Position numbers and translations under genes: made by a program. From Rhodanobacter sp. C03 (GTDB taxonomy: Bacteria; Pseudomonadota; Gammaproteobacteria; Xanthomonadales; Rhodanobacteraceae): 64,000 bases of DNA. The stretch is taken from assembly GCF_002001175.1 (NCBI RefSeq), contig NZ_MUNT01000011.1, positions 186,001-250,000 on the forward strand, in the 5' to 3' direction. Shown in pieces: positions 33,976 through 43,171 of the stretch. Numbering within the stretch: the first letter of the stretch is position 1; the number at the start of each line of letters is the position of its first letter. The notes below the pieces were generated by a model. It did not search any database and was not told the DNA's origin. It worked only from the letters and a program-made list of their open reading frames with translations.

Positions 33976-35750
33976 ATACGATGAGTATCAACGTCGCCGA
34001 TCAGCGCACGGTCGCGCCCCCCGCGGAAGCAGGTTTTTTTTCCGGTCCGGGATCGCGGGCACGTTTTGGTTGGCTGCATCGCACCAGCCTGCCCTCGACG
34101 GGCGTCGGCTTGATCATCGTTCCGCCATTCGGCTACGAGGCGGTTTGCGCGCAACGTTCAATGCGTCATCTTGCCGAAGCTGCTGCACATGCGGGAATTA
34201 CGGCAGTGCGTGTCGATCTCGATGGCAGCGGCAACAGTGCTGGCGACGATCTCGATCCCGACCGGGTCGATGGGTGGCTGGCAAGCATCGACGATGCCTG
34301 CGAGCTCGCGCTTGGCGCGGGTGCAAATAGGCTCGTACTCGTCGGCGTTCGCCTGGGCGCCACGCTTGCCACGCTGGCAGCACTCCGTCGCAACGATATC
34401 GCCGGCATCGTCGCGATCGCCACCGTGCCGAGTGGAAAGGCACTCCTGCGCGAAGGTCGCATTTTGCAGATGACACTGGGATTGACGCCGGCCCCTGCAG
34501 CTTCCGCCGCACTGGATGATGTGCACGAACTGGTGGGTTTCGCGCTGACCGCGCAGACGCGCGAAGCATTGAGCCAGATCGATCTGCTCAAGCTGACGCA
34601 GGCTCCAGCAACTGCGATGTTGCTGCTCGATCGCGATGATCTCGCGGCGAACGATGCCTGGGCGGCACACCTCCGATCACTTGGTGCCAAGGTCGATCAA
34701 CGTCGGCTGCCAGGCTATGTCGACATGGTGCTCGATCCCCACCGCGCACAGGTCCCGCAGGCGATCATCGATGCCACGGTCAGGTTTGCAGCCACACGAC
34801 CTGCGTCCACCAGACATCTTTTTCAGCACGATGTGGCTGTACTGGAGCGCCGCAGAGAGTTGCGCCACGCCGAGGCATCGATCGTCGAGGAAATGGTTGC
34901 GCTTGATGACTGCCTGTTCGCGATCGCCACGTATCCGCTCGGAGCGCCGCGCCGCGCCGTCATCCTGCTCAACGCCGGCGCGGTCGGGCACATCGGACCC
35001 AACCGCTTGCATGTGATTCTCGCACGTCAGTTGGCCGCTGCCGGCGATCTCGTCCTGTGCCTCGACGTGTCAGGCATCGGCGACAGTCGCCAGCGTGCTG
35101 GCGCTGGCGAAAACGTCGTCTATTCCGAGCATGCGGTCGCCGATGTCGGTGTTGCCGTCGATTGGGTGCGTCGCGCCGGCGCAGCCCAGGTCGCGGTCGT
35201 CGGTCTGTGCTCGGGTGCCTATCATGCGTTGAGGGCCGCGCTCGCCGGGCAGCCGATCGATAGGGTGGTTGCGATCAATCCGCTGACTTTCCACTACAAG
35301 CCCGGCATGTCGCTCGATTTCGCCGACTTTCGACTTGCGGAAGACGCGATGCGTTACCAGAAGTCGATCACCAGTGGCGCTTCGTGGCAAAAGCTGCTGC
35401 GTGGCAAGGTCGACCTCGCACGGGTCGCGAGAGTATTTCTCTATCGCACCCGAGCCGCCATTACGCGCCCGCTGCGCGAAGTTTTGCGGCGTCTGCATGT
35501 TCCGTTCGGCGATGACCTCGGCAGCGAGCTCGATGCTCTGGCCGGGCATGGCATCGCCCTGCGCTTCATCTTCGCTGCGGACGATCCGGGGCAAAAGGTG
35601 CTCATGGAACAGGGCGGCTCCGTAGTGCCAAAACTCGTTTCAACCGGACGTCTGCGAATCCAGACCATTTCCGGTGCGGATCACACCTTCACCGCGCGTT
35701 GGACACATCCCATTTTGCTCGACGCGATCAGTGAGGCGCTCGAGCGCTGA
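33972..35750 (+). CDS. fused tandem alpha/beta hydrolase, resembling exosortase A-associated hydrolases 1 and 2
   Basis: A 592-residue protein made of two alpha/beta-hydrolase domains. Domain 1 (about 25-275) has the oxyanion-type VGLIIVPPFGYEA, AVRVDLDGSGNSAGD, and an elbow GVRLGA in which arginine (Arg127) replaces the nucleophilic serine. Domain 2 (about 300-590) has AVILLNAGAVGHIGPNRL, LCLDVSGIGDSRQRAG, an elbow GLCSGA with Cys413 at the nucleophile position, and late His in SGADHTF. These features are those of the two separate hydrolases of exosortase A loci, here joined in one chain. One domain is probably non-catalytic or scaffold, and the other a Cys-type thioesterase or acyltransferase (inference). 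It overlaps its neighbours by four bases and one base. Confidence 0.82.
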   Translation: MNTMSINVADQRTVAPPAEAGFFSGPGSRARFGWLHRTSLPSTGVGLIIVPPFGYEAVCAQRSMRHLAEAAAHAGITAVRVDLDGSGNSAGDDLDPDRVDGWLASIDDACELALGAGANRLVLVGVRLGATLATLAALRRNDIAGIVAIATVPSGKALLREGRILQMTLGLTPAPAASAALDDVHELVGFALTAQTREALSQIDLLKLTQAPATAMLLLDRDDLAANDAWAAHLRSLGAKVDQRRLPGYVDMVLDPHRAQVPQAIIDATVRFAATRPASTRHLFQHDVAVLERRRELRHAEASIVEEMVALDDCLFAIATYPLGAPRRAVILLNAGAVGHIGPNRLHVILARQLAAAGDLVLCLDVSGIGDSRQRAGAGENVVYSEHAVADVGVAVDWVRRAGAAQVAVVGLCSGAYHALRAALAGQPIDRVVAINPLTFHYKPGMSLDFADFRLAEDAMRYQKSITSGASWQKLLRGKVDLARVARVFLYRTRAAITRPLREVLRRLHVPFGDDLGSELDALAGHGIALRFIFAADDPGQKVLMEQGGSVVPKLVSTGRLRIQTISGADHTFTARWTHPILLDAISEALER

Positions 35751-36874
35751 TGTCCAGACCGCCGACCGAAATGTCGCACCAACATCTTGCGGCACTGGAT
35801 GGCCTCCGTGGTGTCGCGATCCTGCTGGTGTTGCTGCATGGTTTCGATGTCATCCAGTCTTCGGCAGGGTTCGGCCATGCACTTGATGCCGTGCTCGATC
35901 TCGGCTGGATCGGCGTGCAGCTGTTTTTCGTTTTGTCGGGATTCCTGATCACCGGCATCCTGCTCGATAGCCGGCATACGCCGACCTACTACAAGAGTTT
36001 CTTCGTGCGGCGCGTGTTGCGCATCTTCCCGCTTTACTACGGCGTACTGCTCACCGCGTTTGTCGTGCTGCCCCGGCTCGCACCAGCCATCGGCGGAGGC
36101 GAACATCAGCTCTGGCTGTGGATCTATCTGGCCAACTTCGCTGCGCCGTTCGGTTACGGAGAGCCCGCGTTTCCGCATTTCTGGTCGCTATGCGTCGAGG
36201 AACAGTTCTATCTGCTGTGGCCGTTTGCAGTGCGCCACGCGGGGCGTCGCGGCGTGATCGCGCTCAGTACGCTGCTGGTCATCATTGCGATCGGAAGCCG
36301 CCTGTATGTGCGCTATCGTCTGGGCGAGCCGATCGGTCACGAAGCTGCCTACATGTTCACGCCGTGCCGCATGGACGCGCTCGCCATCGGAGCACTTGTC
36401 GCGGCATTGCTGCGTAGTGAGCACGGTGCCACCTGGCTTGTACGCTACCGGCCGCAGCTATTTGCCGTCGGTGGTCTGTTGCTGTTGCTGGTCGGAGTGG
36501 CATGCGGTCACCTGCAGCGCGTCGGTGCAATGATGCAGACCATTGGCTACACGCTGATCGCGCTCGGGTTTTCGCTGGTGCTGATCAGCTCACTGAGGCA
36601 GGGGGGAATGCCTGCTCGCCTGCTCGCCTGGGCGCCGTTGCGTCGTTGCGGTATCTACAGTTACGGCATGTATGTGTTCTATGCGCCGCTGCATCTTTTC
36701 GTCGGCTTGCCACTACTTGCAAAAATCGGTTCCATGCCCACACTCGCAGAAGCGTTGGTCTATGAAGCCGCTGCCATCCTGGTGACATTCGGCCTCGCGG
36801 CCATTTCCTGGCATGCCTACGAACGACGCTTCCTGGCGTTGAAATCGCGACTCGCACCGCTGCCCACGACATGA
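35750..36874 (+). CDS. acyltransferase 3 family membrane protein (carrier-protein operon)
   Basis: A 374-residue Acyl_transf_3 membrane protein. It opens with LAALDGLRGVAILLVLLHGF and has the RRVLRIFPLYYGVLL block, SLCVEEQFYLLWPF and about ten hydrophobic helices, ending in a basic tail. The His of the first motif is present. It is the third such enzyme in the window, but the only one inside the carrier-protein operon. It could transfer an acyl or even the carrier-derived group to a lipid or glycan at the membrane. The start codon overlaps the stop of the double hydrolase by one base, and its stop overlaps the next ATG by four bases. Confidence 0.87.
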   Translation: MSRPPTEMSHQHLAALDGLRGVAILLVLLHGFDVIQSSAGFGHALDAVLDLGWIGVQLFFVLSGFLITGILLDSRHTPTYYKSFFVRRVLRIFPLYYGVLLTAFVVLPRLAPAIGGGEHQLWLWIYLANFAAPFGYGEPAFPHFWSLCVEEQFYLLWPFAVRHAGRRGVIALSTLLVIIAIGSRLYVRYRLGEPIGHEAAYMFTPCRMDALAIGALVAALLRSEHGATWLVRYRPQLFAVGGLLLLLVGVACGHLQRVGAMMQTIGYTLIALGFSLVLISSLRQGGMPARLLAWAPLRRCGIYSYGMYVFYAPLHLFVGLPLLAKIGSMPTLAEALVYEAAAILVTFGLAAISWHAYERRFLALKSRLAPLPTT

Positions 36875-37539
36875 AACTTCCTGAGCATCGCTGCAATATC
36901 GGCGGGCTATCCGCGATCACGATCGGCGATCCGGGCGCGAAAATCGTGGTGGTCGTATTGCATGGACGCATGATGCACGCGGCGGATCTGGCACCCTTCG
37001 CGCACGCGCTGGGAATATCTGTGTATTTCGTCATTCCGGATGCGCCGCTGCCCGCCATGCCGAGCGGGCGTACGTGGTGGCCCGTCGACGCCGAGGCGCG
37101 CGCGCAGGCACTCGTCAATGGTGCTGCCGACCTGCACGCACTGGACCCGCCCGGTCGTTCGGTAGCGCGTGGCTTGCTGGCTTCGCTGTGCGCGGAGGTC
37201 GCGTCTGACAAACGTCTCGTGCTGGTCGGTTTCTCGCAGGGCGGCATGCTCGCGATGGACTACGTGTTGCATGGTGGCCGCGCGGACGCGCTAGCCCTGC
37301 TTTCATCGACGCGCATCGCGTTTTGCGACTGGCAGCCGCGGCTGGCATGCCTTGCCAGCCTTCCGGTACTGATCACGCATGGCCGCGCGGATGTCGAACT
37401 CTCCTTCACCGCTGGCGAAGGCTTGCGCGATGCAGCGATACGCGGGGGCGCCGACGTCACCTGGTTGCCGTTCGATGGCGGCCACGAAATTCCGCTGATG
37501 GTTTGGCGCGCCTTGCGCCAGTTTCTGCGGCGATTCTGA
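36871..37539 (+). CDS. phospholipase/carboxylesterase family serine hydrolase
   Basis: A 222-residue alpha/beta hydrolase of the carboxylesterase/thioesterase (EstB/YpfH-like) family. Visible are the HGRMMHAADLAPFA oxyanion loop, the nucleophile elbow GFSQGGMLAMD with a normal serine, ITHGRADVELSF with the catalytic Asp, and FDGGHEIP with the catalytic His. No signal peptide is present, so it is cytoplasmic. It is the last gene of the nine-gene operon. A proofreading thioesterase that clears mis-charged carrier protein, or release of the product, are both possible. A four-base overlap joins it to the acyltransferase gene. Confidence 0.85.
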   Translation: MKLPEHRCNIGGLSAITIGDPGAKIVVVVLHGRMMHAADLAPFAHALGISVYFVIPDAPLPAMPSGRTWWPVDAEARAQALVNGAADLHALDPPGRSVARGLLASLCAEVASDKRLVLVGFSQGGMLAMDYVLHGGRADALALLSSTRIAFCDWQPRLACLASLPVLITHGRADVELSFTAGEGLRDAAIRGGADVTWLPFDGGHEIPLMVWRALRQFLRRF

Positions 37540-37809
37540 TGTGGGCACACAATACGGGTACCGGCTCAGCATGACTGAATAACGCGAGTGCCGATGCCCG
37601 CTCATCTGGATGTTCAAGAGCATGATCAGCAAGTGCCAGATTGTTTGCGCGTTGGCCTGTGTTATCCGGCGACGTGCGAGAACATTGGCCACTTCACGGC
37701 AGGAGGCATGGTGGCAGTGAGGCCGTGCGCCTGTGGTCTTCGTGCCGGCCGGGGATGAGCATGCATTGATCGCGCGACTCCACAGAAGGCCGCGAATGGC
37801 GACGCCCTC

Positions 37810-38586
37810 TTAGTGCTTGCGCTCCACGTACATCAGATGCGGGCTTTCGGGTGCCCGCTCATTCGGGTCCAGTGAACGCCCGGCTTCATCGAATACCTCG
37901 ATCGTCTCGAATCCGAACTGCTGCAGTTGCTTGCGTTCATAATCCTGGCGGACGTAATAGTGGAGGAGCGCATGATCGTGACCGTCGTCATCGAGAAGTG
38001 CGTAGTCGGGGCGCACTTCGCGCAACGGTGTCATGCGCATATGGTTCGCGACTTGCCGAACCCATCGCAACAGGTTGAGAAGCAGCGTGACGGGATTGCG
38101 AGACAATTCCAGCCGCGGAGCCGACAAGGCATTGAACAAATCGCGATTATGCGAGGAGAACATGAACGTTCCGTCGCGACGCAATACGCGCGCTACCTCG
38201 CTCAGGGTTCGCCCACGGTCTTCATGGTTCACCGCGTCGATGACATTGCAGGCACCCAGCACGAAGTCGAAAGACCCATCCGGGAAACAAGACAAATCGC
38301 GCATGTCGCCGAGGTGTACGGAAACGGCGGGCATCGTGGCCTGCATCGTCGCGACCATCTCCGGCGAGTAGTCGATTGCCTCGTACCGCCGTGCCAGCGG
38401 GGCAAGGTAGATCGTGGTACGACCGGCGCCGACGCCTAGATCCAGTATATCGAGCTGTGCAAACGTGGCGTGATATTTGAGCAGCGCCATGGCTTCGACA
38501 CGCGTCAAGGTCTTTTGCTGGTAGTGCCGAGCCACGCCACGGGCGTGATACACCTGCCGGTTGCGATCGTCTCCCGTGGTCGACAT
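37810..38586 (-). CDS. class I SAM-dependent methyltransferase
   Basis: A 258-residue methyltransferase. The SAM-binding motif I is ILDLGVGAGRTTIYLAPLA. Acidic motif II is YEAIDYSPEMVATM, then GDMRDLSCFPDGSFDFVLGA and the motif after it (EVARVLRRDGTFMFSSHNRD). The C-terminal half is variable and fixes the substrate, which is unknown. The ATG at 38586 with GGGGGTG upstream is preferred over a GTG at 38595. It points toward the carrier-protein operon on the other strand, with 270 bases between the two stops. A link to that pathway is possible but not supported by shared transcription. Confidence 0.83.
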   Translation of the reverse strand: MSTTGDDRNRQVYHARGVARHYQQKTLTRVEAMALLKYHATFAQLDILDLGVGAGRTTIYLAPLARRYEAIDYSPEMVATMQATMPAVSVHLGDMRDLSCFPDGSFDFVLGACNVIDAVNHEDRGRTLSEVARVLRRDGTFMFSSHNRDLFNALSAPRLELSRNPVTLLLNLLRWVRQVANHMRMTPLREVRPDYALLDDDGHDHALLHYYVRQDYERKQLQQFGFETIEVFDEAGRSLDPNERAPESPHLMYVERKH

Positions 38587-38857
38587 GTTCGTCACCCCCG
38601 CAGCTGGTTAACCGCCGCATCAGCTTATGCCCCTGCTTTCAAAACAGCCAGCGGAGCTTGCGGGAAATCGGTTGCCCAGCGCGTTGCGACGCGGCTGGGA
38701 ACGAATCCGCCGCAGTACTGCGGAATGATGTCGAGCACGCCCAGCCACGATGTGCCGATCTCGCCTCGCCAAGGCATCAGCGGCGTTGGTATCAAGGCAG
38801 CATGCAGGAGACGGTGAAACTGTCCGGACCCAAGCGACGCAACAACATGCAGGCGAC

Positions 38858-39478
38858 TCAATCCTGCTCGCAACGTGCGCGGCGCCGATGCCGCCACCAC
38901 AACACCAGCACGGTCAGCACCGCCAGACCGACCAGCGCCCACAAGCTGCCTTGGCCGCGGCGCACCCATTTCATCAGCCATTCGTGGTTATCTGCGCCGA
39001 AGTAGCCGAGGTACACCCAGAACGGCACGCTGATCAGCGCGGCCAGCCCATCGATCAGCAGGAAGCGGGTAAACGACACGCGATGACTGGTGCCGGCGAT
39101 GATGTAGACCGTGGTGCGCATGCCAGGCAGGAAGCGCGCGATGAACAGCATGCGGTTGCCGTAGCGCACGAATTTTTCCTGCACCATCGCATAGCGCTTG
39201 GGGGTGAGCACGCGTGCCACCAGCCGCCATTTCAGCATGCGCGCACCGTAGTGGTGACCGAGCAGGAAGATCGCGGAATCACCCAGCAAGACGCCAAACA
39301 TCGCCAGTGCGAACATGCCGTGCACATTGACGTAGCCAAGTCCGGCGATGACGCCGCCCGCGACCAGGGTGATGTCTTCCGGCAACGGCAGGCCAGCGCC
39401 ACAGATCATCAGCGCGATGAATACCGCGACATAGCCGTTCTCGGCGAAGATCGTGATCAGTCGTTCAAGCAGATCCAT
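38858..39478 (-). CDS. DedA family membrane protein
   Basis: A 206-residue DedA/SNARE-associated family inner membrane protein. The family block around ICGAGLPLPEDITLVAGGVI, the FGVLLGDSAIFLLGHHYGAR motif and FIARFLPGMRTTVYIIAGTS with conserved acidic and arginine residues are clear. Four to five hydrophobic helices are visible. DedA proteins take part in proton-dependent lipid (undecaprenyl phosphate or phospholipid) transport. The ATG at 39478 is preceded by AAAGGACAGCA. It lies downstream of dnaG on the same strand, with a 69-base gap. The 271 bases before the next gene on its 3' side hold no recognisable gene. Confidence 0.88.
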   Translation of the reverse strand: MDLLERLITIFAENGYVAVFIALMICGAGLPLPEDITLVAGGVIAGLGYVNVHGMFALAMFGVLLGDSAIFLLGHHYGARMLKWRLVARVLTPKRYAMVQEKFVRYGNRMLFIARFLPGMRTTVYIIAGTSHRVSFTRFLLIDGLAALISVPFWVYLGYFGADNHEWLMKWVRRGQGSLWALVGLAVLTVLVLWWRHRRRARCEQD

Positions 39479-39547
39479 TGCTGTCCTTTGGGCAGAAGTA
39501 TTCTGCACGCGTCACCGTGCTTCCAACTCCGATTAAACCTGACAACT

Positions 39548-41281
39548 TCATAGGGCGCGCGACAGCGGAGTTATGCGAATGGAAAGTAAATCACGCAGTT
39601 CGGACTTTTCGGCCTCACTCAGGCTGTTTCGTTCCTTGGTCATCAAGATCGCCTTGCGCTGAATAACTGCTTCTCTCTCCATTTTAGCCAGCGCGTCAAA
39701 AAACTCGGTGCGTTGCGCTTCCGGCTCACCGACTGACAACGAGGCCATCAGCTTCTGCAGCGATGGATACTCCGGCCGTTCGGCAAAATGCTCCACCAGC
39801 ATCGCCGGATTGATGCCGGGGCGCGAGCGCGCAATGTCGAGCAGTTCGCCAAGCAATTCCACACCGGGCTTGTCCAGGCGCAGGAAGCGGTAAGGCTTTT
39901 CCACCTGATCGGCCACACCTGGCTGCGCCAGCAGCAACGAGATCGCGCTGCGCACCAGGCTGCGCTGCACGGCGACCGGCCGTTGCACGGCGCGATGCGT
40001 GGCGGGATCGGCTTGCAATACCGCGCGAGCGCCACTGCGCCGCTCCAGCTCCTGCGCCATCAGGTCACGGAATGCGCCATCGGGCAGTTTCGCGATCAGT
40101 GGACGGGCGCGCTCGGCGAGCCGCGCGCGACCGTCGAGGCTGCCCATCTCCACATCGTGCGACAGTTCGTTGAAGAAATAATCCGACAGCGGCATCGCCT
40201 GCTTGATGCGCTGCTCGAAGCCCTCCTTGCCCTCCTTGCGTACCAGCGAATCCGGGTCCTCGCCATCGGGCAGGAACAGGAAGTACGCCTGACGGCCATC
40301 GCGCAGTCGCGGCAGGGCGGACTCCAGCGCCTTCCACGCGGCGGCACGGCCGGCGCGATCGCCGTCGAAACAGAACACCACATCCGGTGCGGCGCGGAAC
40401 AGTACCTCGGTGTGCTCCGGCGTGGTCGCCGTGCCCAGCGTGGCCACCGCGATCGGCAGCCCGGCCTGGTGCAGCGCGATCACATCCATGTAGCCCTCGA
40501 CCACCACGATCCGCAGCAGGTTTGCGTTGGCCTGCTTGACCTGCCACAGCGCGAACAGCTCGCGGCCCTTGTGGAACAGCGGCGTCTCGGGCGAATTCAG
40601 ATATTTCGGCGACTGCTCCGAACTTAAAACTCTGCCGCCAAAGGCGATCACCCGGCCACGCCGATCCAGAATCGGGAACATCAGCCGCTCGCGGAAGCGG
40701 TCGTACTTGCTGCCGCGTTCACTGCTCGCGACCATGCCGGCCTCGTTCAGCAGCTGCAGGCGTCGCTCGCTGGTGCCCAGCGACTTGATCACGCCGTCGT
40801 AGCCGGCCGGCGCCCAGCCCAGCCGGAACTGCTTGATGGTTTCCGCGTCCAGCCCGCGCTTCTTGCAGTACGCCTGTGCCTCGGTGCTGCGCGGCAGTTC
40901 GCCCTCGTACCAGGCGGCGGCCGCATCCAGCAGCGCGTAGAGATCAGTCTTGTCCTCGCGCGGCGCCGCCTCGCGGCCACCTTCGCGCGGCACCTTCAGG
41001 CCGACCGTCTGCGCCAGTTCCTCGACCGCGTCGGGAAACTCCAGCCGGTCATAGTCCATCAGGAACTTGATCGCGCTGCCATGCACGCCGCAGCCGAAGC
41101 AGTGGAAGAACTGCTTGGCCGGGCTGACATAGAACGACGGCGAACGTTCGTTGTGGAACGGGCAGCACGCGGTCCACTCGCGCCCGGCCTTCTTCAACGG
41201 CACGCGCCGCTCGATCACGTCGACGATGTCGACGCGGGCAAGCAGTTCATCGATGAAGCTGTCGGGAATCAGGCCGCGCAT
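39548..41281 (-). CDS. dnaG: DNA primase
   Basis: A 577-residue primase that makes RNA primers at the replication fork. The N-terminal zinc-binding domain is ACCPFHNERSPSF (Cys40, His43) with FHCFGCGVHG (Cys61, Cys64). The catalytic core has the RFRERLMFPILDRRGRVIAF region, the TOPRIM motifs VVEGYMDVIALHQAG, TATTPEH and FCFDGDRAGRAAAWKAL, then ILALE-type C-terminal sequence. The C-terminal helicase-binding region (about 430-577) is present. In most gammaproteobacteria dnaG stands directly after rpsU (and yqeY in Xanthomonadales). Here three unrelated genes intervene. Confidence 0.95.
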   Translation of the reverse strand: MRGLIPDSFIDELLARVDIVDVIERRVPLKKAGREWTACCPFHNERSPSFYVSPAKQFFHCFGCGVHGSAIKFLMDYDRLEFPDAVEELAQTVGLKVPREGGREAAPREDKTDLYALLDAAAAWYEGELPRSTEAQAYCKKRGLDAETIKQFRLGWAPAGYDGVIKSLGTSERRLQLLNEAGMVASSERGSKYDRFRERLMFPILDRRGRVIAFGGRVLSSEQSPKYLNSPETPLFHKGRELFALWQVKQANANLLRIVVVEGYMDVIALHQAGLPIAVATLGTATTPEHTEVLFRAAPDVVFCFDGDRAGRAAAWKALESALPRLRDGRQAYFLFLPDGEDPDSLVRKEGKEGFEQRIKQAMPLSDYFFNELSHDVEMGSLDGRARLAERARPLIAKLPDGAFRDLMAQELERRSGARAVLQADPATHRAVQRPVAVQRSLVRSAISLLLAQPGVADQVEKPYRFLRLDKPGVELLGELLDIARSRPGINPAMLVEHFAERPEYPSLQKLMASLSVGEPEAQRTEFFDALAKMEREAVIQRKAILMTKERNSLSEAEKSELRDLLSIRITPLSRAL

Positions 41282-41373
41282 AAGCGCCCAGTTTAGTCGG
41301 ACACAGGCTCAAGTGCCTGGCGACACCAAGCCTGCACAGGTTAGCCTTGCGCCTTGGTCAACAGGAGGTGGCT

Positions 41374-43134
41374 ATGGGGCGGGGAATATTGGCGGGCATG
41401 CTGGCCTGCGCATTGGGTTGTGGCGTGGTTCTGGCCGATTCGGCCCCGGTGAAGCCGGCGATGCAGGCCTATGACCAGATTACCGTGCTGCGCGACCAGG
41501 CCGACGCACTGGTCGACCCCAAGCATCCCGATCCGGCCAAGCTCAAGCAAGCCGAGATCGTATTGCAGAAGGCGCTGCGCGAGATGGATCAGCCGGTCAT
41601 CGATGGCCTGGCCGAGGGCAATGTGTATTTACGCTATCGCCGATATAACGTGCTTTATGATCTGGTCCACCTGTATTTGTTGCAGGCGCGCAGGGCCCGA
41701 GCGCTGGACACAATAGATGCGCTACTGGCCATCGACAGTTCGCCTGGCGAATGGTTGCGTGATCCATCGATCAGTGGTCCGTTGAGCGACGAGCCCCGCT
41801 ACAAGGCCATACTCGCCCAGCAGGATTCGGCCGATCGCCTATGGCATGCCAAATCGATTGCCGTGCCCTATAGCCCTCAGCTCAGCGAGGCGCAGCGCAT
41901 CGCCGGCTTGTCCCTGTTCTGGTCCGAAGCCAAATATAACTTCGTCCATTTCGACCATGTACCGCAGCTTGACTGGGACCAGACCTATCTGGATTTCCTG
42001 CCGCAGGTCATCACGGCCAAGGACACGCGCGCCTACTATGAAGTGCTGATGCGGCTGGCTCCCTTGCTGCGTGACGGGCATACCAACATCTATCCGCCGG
42101 AAGCACTGCAGGACAAGTTCTATGCGCGGCCGCCGATGAGGACCGAGCTCGTCGATGGCAAGGTGCTGGTGACAAGAGTGTTCAGCCCGACCCTGGTGAA
42201 GCAGGGTATCCATGTGGGTGATGAAATCCTGGCGATCGACGGTATCGAGGCGCATCGTTATGCCCATGAGCGGGTGGCGCCATTCGAAAGCAGCTCCACG
42301 CCGCAGGATGCCGACGTGCGTGCCTTCAGCTATGGGTTGCTCAGTGGCGACAAGACGCAGCCACTGCATTTGTCATTGCGTGATGCAGCGGGCGCGACGC
42401 GCGAACTGGTGGTATTGCGCGGAGATTATTCGGATGTCCAATCGCCTGTGGCGTTTGCATTCCGCATGTTGCCTGGCGATATCGCGTATCTAGCCCTGGA
42501 TCATTTCGAAAGCGATGCCAGCGTCAAGGCGTTCGAGCAGCATCTGCCGCAGATCATGAATGCCAGGGGGCTGATTCTGGACGTGCGCTACAACGGTGGG
42601 GGATCCAGCAATTACGGCCTGGAGGTCCTCAGCCATTTGAGCAATCAGCCGATCCCTACTGAGGTCAGTCGAGAGCTGCAGATCGATCCAGTGGACCGCG
42701 CGAGGGGGTATCCACGCCTGGAGTGGCGAAAGCTGCCGGACAGTGGCGAGCCATATCTGAAAAAGCATGCGTCGATCTTCGGCGGCCCGGTGGCTGTCCT
42801 GATCGGGCCCCGGACCTTTTCCGCCGCAGAGGACTTCACGGTGTCGTTCGATGCCATGAAGCGCGGCCTGCTGGTCGGCATGGCCACCGGCGGCAGCACG
42901 GGCCAGCCACTGCAGTTCGATCTACCCGGTGGCGGCAAGGCGCGCATTTGCGTCAAGCGCGACAGCTACCCCGACGGCCGTGAATTCATCGGCAAGGGCA
43001 TCACACCGGATATCGTGGCGGCGCCGACGGTCGCGGATATTCGCGCGGGCCGCGATCCAGTGCTGGAGCGGGCCGTGGCCGCGTTGCGCAAGTCTCCGTC
43101 CATGGCCTCGCCATCGCATGGAGGCAAGTCGTGA
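41374..43134 (+). CDS. S41 family (Tsp/CtpA-type) peptidase, secreted
   Basis: A 586-residue protein with a signal peptide (ILAGMLACALGCGVVLADSA). An N-terminal helical region spans about 30-170, an S41 N-terminal domain around LRDGHTNIYPPEALQ, a PDZ-like segment (GIHVGDEILAIDGIEAHRYA), and the peptidase core. In the core, RGLILDVRYNGGGSSN and GPRTFSAAEDFTVSF carry the candidate nucleophile Ser483; GRPLQ-type and GKGITPDIV blocks follow. It is most like the large S41 peptidases of Xanthomonadales rather than CtpA. The ATG at 41374 has a perfect AGGAGG box; the upstream ATG at 41347 has none. Its substrate is unknown. It lies between yqeY and dnaG, so it splits the usual operon. Confidence 0.85.
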   Translation: MGRGILAGMLACALGCGVVLADSAPVKPAMQAYDQITVLRDQADALVDPKHPDPAKLKQAEIVLQKALREMDQPVIDGLAEGNVYLRYRRYNVLYDLVHLYLLQARRARALDTIDALLAIDSSPGEWLRDPSISGPLSDEPRYKAILAQQDSADRLWHAKSIAVPYSPQLSEAQRIAGLSLFWSEAKYNFVHFDHVPQLDWDQTYLDFLPQVITAKDTRAYYEVLMRLAPLLRDGHTNIYPPEALQDKFYARPPMRTELVDGKVLVTRVFSPTLVKQGIHVGDEILAIDGIEAHRYAHERVAPFESSSTPQDADVRAFSYGLLSGDKTQPLHLSLRDAAGATRELVVLRGDYSDVQSPVAFAFRMLPGDIAYLALDHFESDASVKAFEQHLPQIMNARGLILDVRYNGGGSSNYGLEVLSHLSNQPIPTEVSRELQIDPVDRARGYPRLEWRKLPDSGEPYLKKHASIFGGPVAVLIGPRTFSAAEDFTVSFDAMKRGLLVGMATGGSTGQPLQFDLPGGGKARICVKRDSYPDGREFIGKGITPDIVAAPTVADIRAGRDPVLERAVAALRKSPSMASPSHGGKS

Positions 43135-43171
43135 CCGGCGCATTTCATGCGCCGGCCCAAAGGCTGAAAGG

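Noticed and set aside
37540..37809. Short plus-strand frame (about 54 codons) after the carboxylesterase
   Set aside because: A Cys-containing peptide is open here but has no ribosome-binding site or relatives I recognise.
38625..38981. 118-codon minus-strand frame between the methyltransferase and dedA
   Set aside because: More than a third overlaps dedA in another frame; the remaining part (to 38857) has no recognised family, so it is not listed as a gene.
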